A DNA stretch of 64,000 bases from Siphonodentalium dalli (Eukaryota > Mollusca > Scaphopoda > Gadilida > Siphonodentaliidae), in contig CP136061.1 of NCBI GenBank assembly GCA_032622095.1, forward strand, positions 558,001 to 622,000, read 5' to 3'. Within the stretch, counting starts at the first letter, position 1; each line of letters begins with the position of its first letter. Under the pieces are notes generated by a model. The model saw only the letters and a program-made list of their open reading frames with translations. It did not search any database and was not told where the DNA came from. Positions 61,001 to 64,000 of the stretch are shown here, piece by piece. The translations under genes were made by a program, and so were the position numbers.

Positions 61001-61941
61001 TATATTTTTTTTATAGATCAGAAATCATATCTGGGCATTAACCCTTCCATGATGGGAGTTTCATGAAATTTGCGAAAACTCTGTGCCACTGCATTCTCTT
61101 ACATACGTGAGTCTCCCATGGGAGCCTCGCATACATTAGTGTATAGATTGGCTTAACAATTTTTAAGCCATTGCATTCTCTTATATATGCAAGGCTCCCT
61201 ATGGGTGACTTGCATATATAAGAGAATGCACTGGCACAGGATATTTAGTGCTGCCCCAGCACAGCTCCTGTCATGAAAGGGTTAAATATAACACTCCTGT
61301 ATGGAGCCTCACATGGACCCGAGCAGATGACAGTCACCAGTGCATTGTTCTCTCTGTCTGGGGCTCCATAAAGGTTTAAATATCTGAATGGTGGTTATGT
61401 GATGGTGCTACCGATTGTAGTCTCTTGTTAAAGTATAATGATCTGAAGTTGATGATCATATGAACCGTTCACGCCATTTGGGTTAGTTATCTTCTCATTA
61501 ATAATTTTAGTACAGTTTGGTGTTACACGGTATACTGATTTAAACACGTTGATATTTATAGATTGTTCATTTCCACATTGATAAGCATTTTATAATACAT
61601 TTTTTATTCTCTGGCTTTTATGTGAATGAAAAGGACATTCTGCATCTTTGATCTCTATGCATGCTATTACAATATCATCTATATATAGAAAACATGCAAC
61701 GTTACTTGTTCTGCTCTTGTATCGTCTATGCATCTATATTTGAAGCATATTTTGCTGGAGCATGTTACACGCTCTCTCTATCTTTCTCTCGCTTTCTGTC
61801 AATCGCTTCCAGTGTTATCATTCAATGGGGACTGTTCCAGCACTGGAGCGAACTCGTGTGCTACACGCCTGAGCTGTCAGAATGGCCTATGTAAATGTGG
61901 TAATGGCTACCAATACTGGGACGGTGCCAGCTGTACAGCTA
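6918..61941 (+). CDS. Multi-exon gene of six-cysteine EB-like modules (partial, spans most of window)
   Basis: Seen: 14 intact exons, all bounded by AG acceptors and GTAAGT or GTATGT donors, all starting with two bases of a split codon and ending with one base, so every exon is phase 1-1 and can be added, lost or skipped without breaking frame. Twelve are 153 nt (51 codons) and two are 129 nt (43 codons). Each encodes one module with six cysteines and a conserved YW-N/D pair before the last cysteine. Known: one-module-per-exon, phase 1-1 architecture is typical of extracellular module proteins that grow by exon shuffling and duplication, and the spacing recalls EB modules. Inferred: a secreted or membrane-anchored adhesion or recognition protein. 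No start codon, signal peptide, transmembrane segment or stop exon is visible, so both gene ends lie outside. EGF-like or another disulfide module is possible. Confidence is high for a repeat gene, lower for the family. Confidence 0.8.
7071..7882 (+). repeat. Intron head shared by all exons, then degenerate ~140-bp repeats
   Basis: The first 230-260 bp (GATTCCATTAACTAATAGC, GGTAACCAATAAGTGGTAAG and so on) recur after almost every long-module exon. From about 7420 there are degenerate repeats of roughly 135-145 bp marked by GGGGTCACCAGGTCAAATAGG-like phrases (near 7498, 7642 and 7779). No gene. Confidence 0.65.
8044..9368. mobile_element. 1.32-kb TIR element (hAT-like), copy 2
   Basis: Duplicate of the 699-2018 element with the same ends and the same GATTAGG flanks (8037-8043, 9369-9375). 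Its G-run near 8802 is longer than in copy 1. Confidence 0.8.
10691..11886. mobile_element. Element with six 174-bp tandem repeats, copy 2
   Basis: Duplicate of 3341-4540, with one CGTC fewer in the microsatellite. Confidence 0.7.
12702..12987. mobile_element. TTAA-flanked MITE M1, copy 2
   Basis: Duplicate of 5355-5640; TTAA at 12698-12701 and 12988-12991. Confidence 0.75.
13073..13339. mobile_element. TTAA-flanked MITE M2, copy 2
   Basis: Duplicate of 5726-5992, with the same internal hairpin. Confidence 0.75.
14266..14418 (+). CDS. Exon 2: long six-Cys module, identical to exon 1
   Basis: Acceptor TTTTTCAG ends at 14265; donor GTAAGTAAACC starts at 14419. The 153 nt are base-for-base the same as exon 1, including the unusual SVS. 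Because the exon is phase 1-1 the duplication adds one module in frame. No minisatellite follows. Confidence 0.85.
14419..16256 (+). other. Intron 2-3: repeats, then A-type unit start
   Basis: Shared intron head, about four degenerate ~140-bp repeats (to about 15420), then unassigned sequence to about 15895. From ATGGCCAATTTTCAG at 15896 onward it matches the left edge of the duplicated exon units (also at 23430, 28911, 34309 and 44397). No gene. Confidence 0.6.
16257..16409 (+). CDS. Exon 3: long six-Cys module (A type)
   Basis: Acceptor TTTTACAG ends at 16256; first donor GTAAGT at 16410. 153 nt, phase 1-1. Begins QTFGETCYKTPDES, ends NTYWNSGSGSCVN, all six cysteines present. A silent ATT to ATA change marks the Ile of CGID. 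It is followed by the first large donor array. Intact counterparts are exons 9 and 11; exons 5 and 7 are deleted versions. Confidence 0.85.
16410..17649 (+). repeat. Donor-array minisatellite of exon 3: 20 extra 62-bp units
   Basis: Exactly 20 x 62 bp, with no length variants. Each unit equals the last 49 nt of the exon (from ACAGACAGCAATA) plus 13 nt of intron (GTAAGTAAACCGT). Sequence variants are AAC/AAT before the donor, ACATACACC/ACAGACACC, ATAAATAC/ATACATAC and CCGTAC/CCATAC. Every unit keeps GTAAGT. After the last unit the normal intron resumes at ACAAATGATTTGAAC. Confidence 0.95.
17980..18303 (+). mobile_element. Foldback element F, copy 1
   Basis: About 324 bp from ATCACATGATTAGC to GAGATCCTC. 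Its right half is a long imperfect inverted repeat: ATCTCAAACTCGTTCTATTT pairs with AACTCGTTTGAGAT, around TTGAGCCTCGTTAAACC. Related introns before exons 12 and 13 lack it (GTTNTTTCTAAATTATAACC), giving empty sites. TATTT on both sides may be the target duplication. Confidence 0.75.
18390..18542 (+). CDS. Exon 4: long six-Cys module (B type)
   Basis: Acceptor ATTTTTCAG ends at 18389; first donor at 18543. 153 nt, phase 1-1. The module matches exon 3 except TDINTYW (Ile for Ser). B-type exons are preceded by the GCTGGCTAACGACTC intron and element F. Confidence 0.85.
18543..19620 (+). repeat. Donor-array minisatellite of exon 4: 17 extra units (11 x 62, 6 x 66 bp)
   Basis: 1078 bp = 11 x 62 + 6 x 66. 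The 66-bp form has four extra bases (GCGGTTAATTCC instead of GCGGTTCC), and these lie in the 3' half. The minus strand of the 66-bp run is open for about 100 codons because 66 is divisible by 3; I do not treat that as a gene. Confidence 0.95.
19621..21299 (+). other. Intron, unassigned
   Basis: Shared intron head, then sequence that recurs only in the 5.4-kb duplicate units. Short ORFs on both strands are conserved between units simply because the units are nearly identical. No gene recognised. Confidence 0.55.
21308..22168. mobile_element. hAT-like non-autonomous element, unit 1 copy
   Basis: Ends CATGGACCAGCC (mutated from CAGGGACCAGCC) and GGCTGGTCCCTG, flanked by the 8-bp direct repeat CAACCATG at 21300-21307 and 22169-22176. 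8-bp target duplication and CAGGG termini are the hAT signature. Internal short repeats of CGCTTATGAATACAAAAAG occur near 21607-21710. No transposase. Confidence 0.85.
22391..23212. mobile_element. Dispersed repeat with ~160-bp tandem units (CATGGCC family), unit 1 copy
   Basis: Begins TTTAGCTCTACTTGTAAAG and continues with four to five degenerate units of about 160 bp, each with GACATGTAGATGGGAA, GAGTCATTTTGGGGTC, ACATGGCCACCAG and CATCTTGGATTT. The same family is at 27875, 33277, 45998 and 53571. Minus-strand ORFs in it (105 codons) are by-products. Confidence 0.7.
23788..23891 (+). pseudogene. Exon 5: truncated A-type exon, last 49 nt and donor lost
   Basis: Acceptor TTTTACAG is intact, but after 104 nt (GATAAATGTAGATGC) the exon runs straight into intron sequence (TGGCTAACGACTC) that normally lies several hundred bases past the array. 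The missing 49 nt are exactly the exonic part of the minisatellite monomer; ATGC is microhomology at the join. The last cysteine and the donor are gone, and reading on meets a TAA after about 60 nt. Skipping it would keep frame. Confidence 0.85.
23959..24280 (+). mobile_element. Foldback element F, copy 2
   Basis: Same element as at 17980, between GTTATTT and TATTTCTAAATTATAACC, here with the flank unchanged from the empty-site sequence. Confidence 0.75.
24367..24519 (+). CDS. Exon 6: long six-Cys module (B type)
   Basis: Acceptor TTTTTCAG ends at 24366; first donor at 24520. 153 nt, phase 1-1. Protein identical to exon 3 (TDSNTYW). Confidence 0.85.
24520..25093 (+). repeat. Donor-array minisatellite of exon 6: 9 extra units (5 x 62, 4 x 66 bp)
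   Basis: 574 bp = 5 x 62 + 4 x 66. All donors are GTAAGT. One unit has GCGTTTCC for GCGGTTCC. Confidence 0.95.
26793..27648. mobile_element. hAT-like non-autonomous element, unit 2 copy
   Basis: Perfect 12-bp inverted termini CAGGGACCAGCC and GGCTGGTCCCTG, with perfect 8-bp CAACCATG at 26785-26792 and 27649-27656. It sits at the same place as in units 1 and 3, so insertion predates the duplications. Confidence 0.9.
27875..28693. mobile_element. CATGGCC-family tandem repeat, unit 2 copy
   Basis: Duplicate of 22391-23212. Confidence 0.7.
29269..29372 (+). pseudogene. Exon 7: truncated A-type exon, same deletion as exon 5
   Basis: 104 nt retained after an intact TTTTACAG acceptor, then GATGC|TGGCTAACG as in exon 5. 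No donor. The identical junction shows the deletion happened once, before unit 2 and unit 3 separated. Confidence 0.85.
29440..29761 (+). mobile_element. Foldback element F, copy 3
   Basis: Same site and structure as copies 1 and 2. Confidence 0.75.
29848..30000 (+). CDS. Exon 8: long six-Cys module (B type)
   Basis: Acceptor TTTTTCAG ends at 29847; first donor at 30001. 153 nt, phase 1-1. TDINTYW as in exons 4 and 10. Confidence 0.85.
30001..30512 (+). repeat. Donor-array minisatellite of exon 8: 8 extra units (4 x 62, 4 x 66 bp), two with dead donors
   Basis: 512 bp = 4 x 62 + 4 x 66. Two units read AACCATAAGT instead of AACCGTAAGT (30125-30126 and 30323-30324), destroying the GT. This is a CpG-type change (CG to CA). 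The first of these variants recurs in the exon 10 array. Confidence 0.95.
30513..32194 (+). other. Intron of unit 3, unassigned
   Basis: Duplicate of the 19621-21299 and 25094-26784 introns with small indels. No gene. Confidence 0.55.
32203..33054. mobile_element. hAT-like non-autonomous element, unit 3 copy
   Basis: CAGGGACCAGCC and GGCTGGTCCCTG ends, CAACCATG at 32195-32202 and 33055-33062. Confidence 0.9.
33277..34091. mobile_element. CATGGCC-family tandem repeat, unit 3 copy
   Basis: Duplicate of 22391-23212. Confidence 0.7.
34667..34819 (+). CDS. Exon 9: long six-Cys module (A type, intact)
   Basis: Acceptor TTTTACAG ends at 34666; first donor at 34820. 153 nt, phase 1-1. TDSNKYW (Lys from ATAAATAC, the form that dominates the array units). 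Unlike exons 5 and 7 it keeps its 3' part and carries the longest array of the window. Confidence 0.85.
34820..36173 (+). repeat. Donor-array minisatellite of exon 9: 21 extra units (8 x 62, 13 x 66 bp)
   Basis: 1354 bp = 8 x 62 + 13 x 66. Shows higher-order order: two successive blocks, each opening with ACAGACAGC-type units and followed by a run of 66-bp ACATACACC units (about 35017-35540 and 35600-36120). The runs leave the minus strand open for 123 and 167 codons of a 22-residue period, which I regard as accidental. Confidence 0.95.
36498..36821 (+). mobile_element. Foldback element F, copy 4
   Basis: Same site as copies 1-3. Confidence 0.75.
36908..37060 (+). CDS. Exon 10: long six-Cys module (B type)
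   Basis: Acceptor TTTTTCAG ends at 36907; first donor at 37061. 153 nt, phase 1-1; TDINTYW. Its flanks and first array units match exon 8. Confidence 0.85.
37061..37316 (+). repeat. Donor-array minisatellite of exon 10: 4 extra units (2 x 62, 2 x 66 bp)
   Basis: 256 bp. The second extra unit ends in CCATAAGT (37185-37186), the same dead donor as in the exon 8 array, so the two arrays are copies that later changed length. Confidence 0.95.
38356..39035. mobile_element. Possible hAT-like MITE nested in E1
   Basis: TAGGGGTGCCACGATTAATC at the left faces AATCGTGGTACCTCTA at the right as diverged inverted repeats. Flanks TTGACAGG and CTGACGTG share only part of an 8-bp site, so the call is tentative. 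Confidence 0.4.
39024..40460 (+). pseudogene. Degenerate Pro/Ala/Ser-rich coding-like region inside E1
   Basis: Overlapping open frames on the + strand (up to 184 codons) repeat related phrases: LLDMPPPSGSQPPEP near 39093, LLDMPPPYWSRPPEP near 39884, then LVVMPPLIVVAAS near 40016 and LVVMPPLFVVAAS near 40136, and TTGPAS twice. The phrases switch frame relative to each other and stops interrupt, as expected of an eroded transposon ORF. The encoded family is not recognised, and the minus strand cannot be excluded. Confidence 0.3.
41736..44198. mobile_element. MITE E2 split by a nested element
   Basis: Joining 41736-41762 to 44008-44198 gives a short element of about 220 bp with inverted termini of about 57 bp (ATAATATTTTTTTACCC outward, CTTGGACACTGA inward). 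The inner motif ATATCTTGGACACTGA is shared with E1, so E1 and E2 are one family. E2 abuts E1 directly. Confidence 0.65.
41763..44005. mobile_element. 2.24-kb TIR element E3 nested in E2 (TA target site)
   Basis: Ends ACAGTCAATTTC and GAAATTGACTG, with further matching ATTGCATA and CCGAAATATGCAT-like subterminal motifs. Flanked by TA (41761-41762, 44006-44007). Removing E3 and one TA restores exactly the E2 terminus as read from its other end, which proves both boundaries. A TA site suggests the Tc1/mariner-pogo group. The interior has a direct repeat with GGAATTCCCGGAAA (43307, 43475) and GGAAATGTNTGTNAACAGAA. No transposase seen. Confidence 0.75.
44757..44909 (+). CDS. Exon 11: long six-Cys module (A type)
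   Basis: Acceptor TTTTACAG ends at 44756; first donor at 44910. 153 nt, phase 1-1. GEICYKT (Ile for Thr) and TDSNKYW. Six cysteines. Confidence 0.85.
44910..45033 (+). repeat. Donor-array minisatellite of exon 11: 2 extra 62-bp units
   Basis: 124 bp. Units carry ACTGTAAGT and ACCGTAAGT donors and one GAATTGAGG variant (also in the last exon 9 unit). Confidence 0.95.
45134..45430 (-). mobile_element. Foldback element F, inverted copy at a new site
   Basis: Reverse complement of the F copies (GAGGATCTCAAACGAG to CATGTGAT), inserted between GTAGATATACATA and AAAAATATTTATGCC. Every other exon's intron reads uninterrupted here. This independent insertion confirms F is mobile. The target duplication is not clean. 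Confidence 0.75.
45740..45892 (+). CDS. Exon 12: long six-Cys module (B type), no array
   Basis: Acceptor ATTTTTCAG ends at 45739; single donor GTAAGT at 45893. 153 nt, phase 1-1. TGCTCAGACAGC gives SDSNTYW. The split codon starts with T rather than C. The intron after it has ACAAATGATTT at once, the unexpanded state; element F is absent upstream. Confidence 0.85.
45998..46709. mobile_element. CATGGCC-family tandem repeat
   Basis: Four or so degenerate units with ACATGGCCGCTGG and GATCATCATNAAATT motifs, ending at AAGTTGAGCTACAGTGTC, as the copy at 53571 does. Confidence 0.65.
46710..49782. other. Large insertion in intron 12-13, mostly unassigned
   Basis: Replaces the expected intron between ...AAATATTT and GTAAGTGGTAAGACAG. 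Includes a 92-bp MITE and, at about 49540-49710, degenerate 22-bp repeats of the form GAGTAACGTTACAACCGCGTT. The 115-codon minus-strand ORF at 47878-48225 has no recognisable features. Confidence 0.5.
47309..47400. mobile_element. 92-bp MITE with ACACAGGGGTC termini
   Basis: ACACAGGGGTCTGGGAAC faces GTTCCCGGACCCCTGTGT, an 18-bp inverted repeat with one mismatch, around an AT-only centre that extends the hairpin. No clear target duplication. Confidence 0.65.
49961..50003 (+). pseudogene. 3' fragment of a B-type exon (acceptor lost, donor kept)
   Basis: The usual B-type intron leads to TTGCTTACAC and then directly into ATCAATAAATACTGG...GTTAATC followed by GTAAGT. The acceptor and about the first 110 nt are missing. 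This is almost the mirror of the exon 5/7 deletion: those keep the 5' 104 nt, this keeps the last 43. ACA microhomology is at the join. Confidence 0.8.
50406..50558 (+). CDS. Exon 13: long six-Cys module (B type)
   Basis: Acceptor ATTTTTCAG ends at 50405; first donor at 50559. 153 nt, phase 1-1; TDSNKYW, GGCTCC variant of GGTTCC. Element F is absent upstream. Confidence 0.85.
50559..50620 (+). repeat. Donor-array minisatellite of exon 13: one extra 62-bp unit
   Basis: A single duplication, ending AATTGTAAGT. The smallest expansion in the window and the likely first step of array growth. Confidence 0.95.
50698..50830. mobile_element. 133-bp hairpin element
   Basis: TAGAGCATGGCTTG faces CAAGTCATGCTCTA. 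The arms continue through GTGAAATACGCCGATATAG and GTTGTGTAGTTCAC to a GACGCGAAGCGGA loop. About 58-bp arms with few mismatches, so it could form a nearly complete stem-loop. Confidence 0.8.
51890..52530. repeat. T-rich low-complexity block with degenerate repeats
   Basis: Long T runs with recurring phrases CCCCTTTGTTCAGGTTTG (three times) and TGTTTTCCTGTTTTAAAAAA (three or four times), spaced about 120-170 bp. No gene. Confidence 0.8.
53571..55238. mobile_element. CATGGCC-family tandem repeat, longest copy (about ten units)
   Basis: About ten units of roughly 165 bp with GACATGTAGATGGGAACGAG, GGCCAAAAAACATGGCC, CAGCAGCCATCTTGGATT and TTTGCATGACTAAATCC, ending in AAGTTGAGCTACAGTGTCAT. Minus-strand ORFs inside are by-products of the repeat. 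Confidence 0.75.
55239..56100 (+). other. Intron before exon 14: two ancestral pieces
   Basis: 55239-55420 is a diverged copy of the A-type unit edge (TTTGGCCAAATTGAAAAAC). From about 55800 the sequence matches the intron before exons 1 and 2 (CCCAAACAACCAAGTTCCC). No gene. Confidence 0.65.
56101..56253 (+). CDS. Exon 14: long six-Cys module (C-type acceptor)
   Basis: Acceptor CATTTTTCAG ends at 56100; donor GTAAGTTGACC at 56254. 153 nt, phase 1-1. DETCYKTPDES, DLICTT, TDSNKYW, ends CVD. Its upstream intron is that of exons 1/2 but its coding sequence is closer to exons 3-13, so it may be a bridge between the groups. No array, and its downstream intron is unrelated. Confidence 0.85.
56254..58084 (+). 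other. Intron 14-15
   Basis: Unassigned. Near 57370-57430 is an end fragment like that of the 174-bp repeat element (CATGGGGGTATGCACCAGGCG, CTTGTTTGTGTTGG). ORFs are short. Confidence 0.55.
58085..58213 (+). CDS. Exon 15: short six-Cys module
   Basis: Acceptor CTGAACAG ends at 58084; donor GTATGTAAATG at 58214. 129 nt = 43 codons, phase 1-1. Reads LTFNDTCEAATDGMC, GTEFSCQNGTCRC, then SDYWNGTNC. Spacing C-x7-C-x5-C-x4-C-x-C-x11-C: the GGGGDK insertion of the long modules is absent. Four N-x-S/T sequons (NDT, NGT, NES, NGT) point to an extracellular glycoprotein. Strongly diverged from exons 1-14 in both coding and intron sequence, so it belongs to the older part of the gene. Confidence 0.8.
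58493..58693. mobile_element. TTAA-type MITE M3, almost a perfect palindrome
   Basis: CCCTTTCAGTGCC at the left (flank TTAG, one change from TTAA) and GGCACTGAAAGAG with TTAA (58694-58697) at the right. The arms stay complementary for most of the element (AAATTTGAAAAATGATCAAA and so on), so a hairpin of about 80-bp arms is predicted. Confidence 0.75.
58698..59757 (+). other. Intron 15-16, first part
   Basis: No gene. Segments at 58947-59045 (TTGATTGAGCGG, ATACAGTGTGG, ATAGTGTGTCTGAC) and 59391-59440 (GGCTAGCATCACCA) recur at about 60780-60960, marking a diverged direct duplication. Confidence 0.5.
59758..60049. repeat. Two tandem copies of a 146-bp unit
   Basis: CATTGTGAGATTG...CACAC/TAGCTGA occurs at 59758 and again at 59904 with few changes. 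It contains TATGTCGCGCGCATGCGAC, an unusually CpG-dense, alternating purine-pyrimidine stretch. Confidence 0.8.
60050..61037 (+). other. Intron 15-16, second part
   Basis: No gene. Near 60700-60775, ATATCGCGAT palindromes lead to CAATATCGCCCAGCCCTAA, which resembles one end of widespread hAT-type elements (AGGGCTGGGCGATAT). The opposite end was not found. Confidence 0.45.
61042..61281. mobile_element. TTAA-flanked MITE M4 with hairpin core
   Basis: TTAA at 61038-61041 and 61282-61285; ends CCCTTCCATGA and TCATGAAAGGG. The core repeats GCATTCTCTTATATATGC and its complement, the same hairpin motif as in M2, though the termini differ from the CAGTGCC type. Confidence 0.75.
61286..61812 (+). other. 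Intron 15-16, last part
   Basis: No gene or repeat recognised. It ends in a good pyrimidine tract (CTCTCTCTATCTTTCTCTCG) before the exon 16 acceptor. Confidence 0.55.
61813..61941 (+). CDS. Exon 16: short six-Cys module
   Basis: Acceptor GCTTCCAG ends at 61812; donor GTAAGTATC at 61942. 129 nt = 43 codons, phase 1-1. Reads LSFNGDCSSTGANSC, ATRLSCQNGLCKC, GNGYQYWDGASC. Spacing is the same as exon 15 (C-x7-C-x5-C-x4-C-x-C-x11-C) and QNG before the fourth cysteine is shared. YWDG before the last cysteine is the feature most like EB modules. The donor shows that the gene continues to the right. Confidence 0.8.
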
Positions 61942-61980
61942 GTAAGTATCTCGGACCAGACTTTGAAAGTTGTTTTTGTC

Positions 61981-63074
61981 CCCTGAATTTTTTTTTTCGG
62001 GGAACTATTAAAATAGCCGGTGTCCGTCCGTCCGTGCGTGCGTGCGTCCGGAAATGGTTTCCGGATGATAACTTTAGTTTCGGTTATTAGATCAAAAGCA
62101 AATTTCATAGGTGAGTTTATCAGACCAAAATAAAGGTCAAGTTCGAATATGGGTTTGCTCCACCCATTTTTGCGAGAGTTATGGCCCTTTTTTAACTTGG
62201 GGAAAACCCCTGAAAGTTGGTTTCCGGATGATAACTGTAGTAGAGTTAATCGGATTCAAACCAAATTTTGTATATTACTTTCTACCAGCAAAACACAGGT
62301 CACGTTCGAACTTGGGTTCTGCCCGACCATTTTTGGCAGAGTTATGCCCCTTTTTCGACATAGAAAATTCAATTTTCTTCTTTTTTTTGGTTTCCGGATG
62401 ATAACTTGATTTTGGATTGTTTATATGCAAAACCTGTTTTTTTGTGGATTACTTATATCAAAATACAGCTCAAGTTCGAATTTCGGTTTAATCCGATAAT
62501 TTTTGCGAGAGTTATGGCCCTTTTTTGTCCGCCGACCGGACATATAAAACCCCAAAAGTTGGTGTCCGGATGATAACTTTAGTAGAGTTAATCAGATTTA
62601 AATCAAATATGGTATGTCTCTTTCTCCCAGCAAAACACAGGTCAAGTTCGAATTCGGGTTCCGCCTGCCAATTTTCACCAGAGTTATGTCCCTTTTTGAC
62701 TTAGAATTTTTGCTAATTTGAGGTTTCCGGATGAAAACTTTAGTAAATGTGTACTGAATGAAATTAAATTTGGTATATGTAGGTTTACTAGCACAAAAGA
62801 CAGATCAAGTTCGACGAATTTGAGTTTGAACCGATGATTTTGCTCAGAGTTATGGGCTTTTCGACTTAGAAAATTCAATTTTTCTTGTAATTTTCTTCAT
62901 TTTGTGCCAATTTGAGGTTATATTTTGACTTTAAGAGTTTTTTTAAGATTTGGTTATTTGTATGCATGACAGTAATGAGACAATGCACAAGTGTCTTATC
63001 CATATAGTATACTTCTACAAAGCCTCCGCTCCAAATGAAGCCACCGGTTCGGGGGACACTGTGGCCGAGCGGCC
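61981..63074. mobile_element. Dispersed repeat with ~170-bp tandem units (TTTCCGGATGATAAC family)
   Basis: A CGTCCG/CGTGCG microsatellite (about 62023-62050) followed by about five units marked by TTCCGGATGATAACTTTAG (62059, 62220, 62392, 62566 and a weaker one near 62727), ending at GGGGGACACTGTGGCCGAGC. Its layout parallels the 174-bp element at 3341 with different sequence. ORFs inside are by-products. Confidence 0.65.
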
Positions 63075-63078
63075 TTTT

Positions 63079-63692
63079 ATTATTTGTGAGTTTTTGGGTA
63101 ACGTCTGCTCATGTATTTAATTATTTGTCTGTTTTTGGCTAACGTCTGCTCATGTATTAACCCTTTGTATGTTTTTGGGTAACGTCTGCTCATGTATTAA
63201 CCCTTTGTGTGTTTTTGGGTAACGTCTGCTCATGTATTAACCCTTTGTGTGTTTTTGGGTAATGTCTGCTCATGTATTAACCCTTTATGTGTATTTGGGT
63301 AACGTCTGCTCATGTATTAACCCTTTGTGTGTTTTTGGGTAACGTCTGCTCATGTATTTAATTATTTGTGAGTTTTTGGGTATTGTCTGCTCATGTATTA
63401 ACCCTTTGTGTGTTTTTGGGTAACGTCTGCTCATGTATTAACCCTTTGTGTGTTTTTGGGTAACGTCTGCTCATGTATTAACCCTTTGTGTGTTTTTGGG
63501 TAACGTCTGCTCATGTATTAACCCTTTGTGTGTTTTTGGGTAACGTCTGCTCATGTATTTAATTATTTGTGAGTTTTTGGGTAACGTCTGCTCATGTATT
63601 TAATTATTTGTGAGTTTTTGGGTAACGTCTGCTCATGTATTTAATTATTTGTGAGTTTTTGGGTAACGTCTGCTCATGTATTAACACTTTGT
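63079..63692. repeat. 40/41-bp satellite array (15 units)
   Basis: Units share TTTTTGGGTAACGTCTGCTC. A 40-bp form continues ATGTATTAACCCTTTGTGTG and a 41-bp form continues ATGTATTTAATTATTTGTGA. The two forms occur in runs, which suggests block amplification. Confidence 0.9.
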
Positions 63693-64000
63693 TTACTAAA
63701 TGGATTCTCTCCCGCTCGGTTATAAAAGTATACTTTGGAATGGTCTATTATCATATTGATCAGGAGGGGTGTTCAGGAAATTAAAGCAGACGACAGATAA
63801 CACAGATAAAGTGCAGAAGGATTTCTATTCATTGGTGGGAAATACTCAGATAATAAGTTCAAGGCCTTGACGTTTGTGTTGAACTTATTATCTGAACATT
63901 TTCAATGAGAATTACATGTCAATAGTATTTAGTAAAGAATGGGTTAATTTATTATCTGCACATTTCCAAAGAGAACTACATGCTGGTCAATGTATATGGT
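63693..64000. other. Unassigned; perfect 17-bp inverted repeat
   Basis: TCAGATAATAAGTTCAA (63846-63862) is exactly complementary to 63879-63895 across a 16-bp spacer. A diverged direct copy of the following segment (TTATTATCTGNACATTT) begins near 63949. No gene. Confidence 0.6.

Noticed and set aside
1-64000. tRNA, rRNA or small nuclear RNA genes
   Set aside because: I saw no convincing tRNA boxes or conserved RNA sequence, but without a covariance search I cannot exclude them.

Overview
This is a eukaryotic window: AT-rich, intron-dominated and packed with repeats, with no prokaryotic gene organisation. Several dispersed repeat types resemble families I associate with bivalve molluscs, such as CGTCCG runs leading into 160-175 bp tandem repeats, 'CATGGCCGCCAGCAGCCATCTTGG' type blocks written here only by name as the CATGGCC family, and TTAACCCTTTCAGTGCC mini-elements. 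A lophotrochozoan, probably a bivalve, is my best guess. It rests on pattern recognition, not on a search.

The only gene I can support is on the + strand and is partial at both ends (exons seen from 6918 to 61941). It is a repeat gene made of symmetric phase-1 exons, each encoding one six-cysteine module that resembles an EB module. Twelve intact 153-nt exons encode a long module (C-x7-C-x5-C-x10-C-x-C-x13-C). Two 129-nt exons at 58085 and 61813 encode a shorter, more diverged module (C-x7-C-x5-C-x4-C-x-C-x11-C). Three further exon copies are truncated. The predicted product is an extracellular or cell-surface cysteine-rich multi-module protein.

Layout: 1-537 holds a possible 3' coding remnant and a 44-bp minisatellite. 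538-7882 and 7883-15230 are two near-identical tandem copies of a 7.35-kb segment, each with one exon, a TIR transposon, a 174-bp tandem-repeat element and two TTAA-flanked MITEs. 15.9-46 kb is a series of segmental duplications with a basic unit of about 5.4 kb, each carrying two exons (A type with a TTTTACAG acceptor, B type with a TTTTTCAG acceptor). A 6.6-kb nest of TIR elements interrupts it at 37.56-44.20 kb. 46-56 kb has the last long-module exons separated by large insertions. 56-64 kb has less duplicated introns, the two short-module exons, more MITEs and a 40-bp satellite.

The most unusual feature is a 62/66-bp minisatellite that starts at the 3' ends of eight of the exons. Its monomer is exactly the last 49 nt of the exon plus the first 13 nt of the intron, so every monomer carries a full GTAAGT splice donor. 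I count 82 extra monomers in eight arrays (20, 17, 9, 8, 21, 4, 2 and 1). All forward frames through a monomer are closed, so splicing from a distal donor would end the protein right after the module. Two exon copies lack exactly the 49 nt that belong to the monomer, and another fragment keeps almost only that part, so the same boundary is a repeated rearrangement point. The near identity of copies also raises the possibility of assembly artefacts, which long reads would settle.
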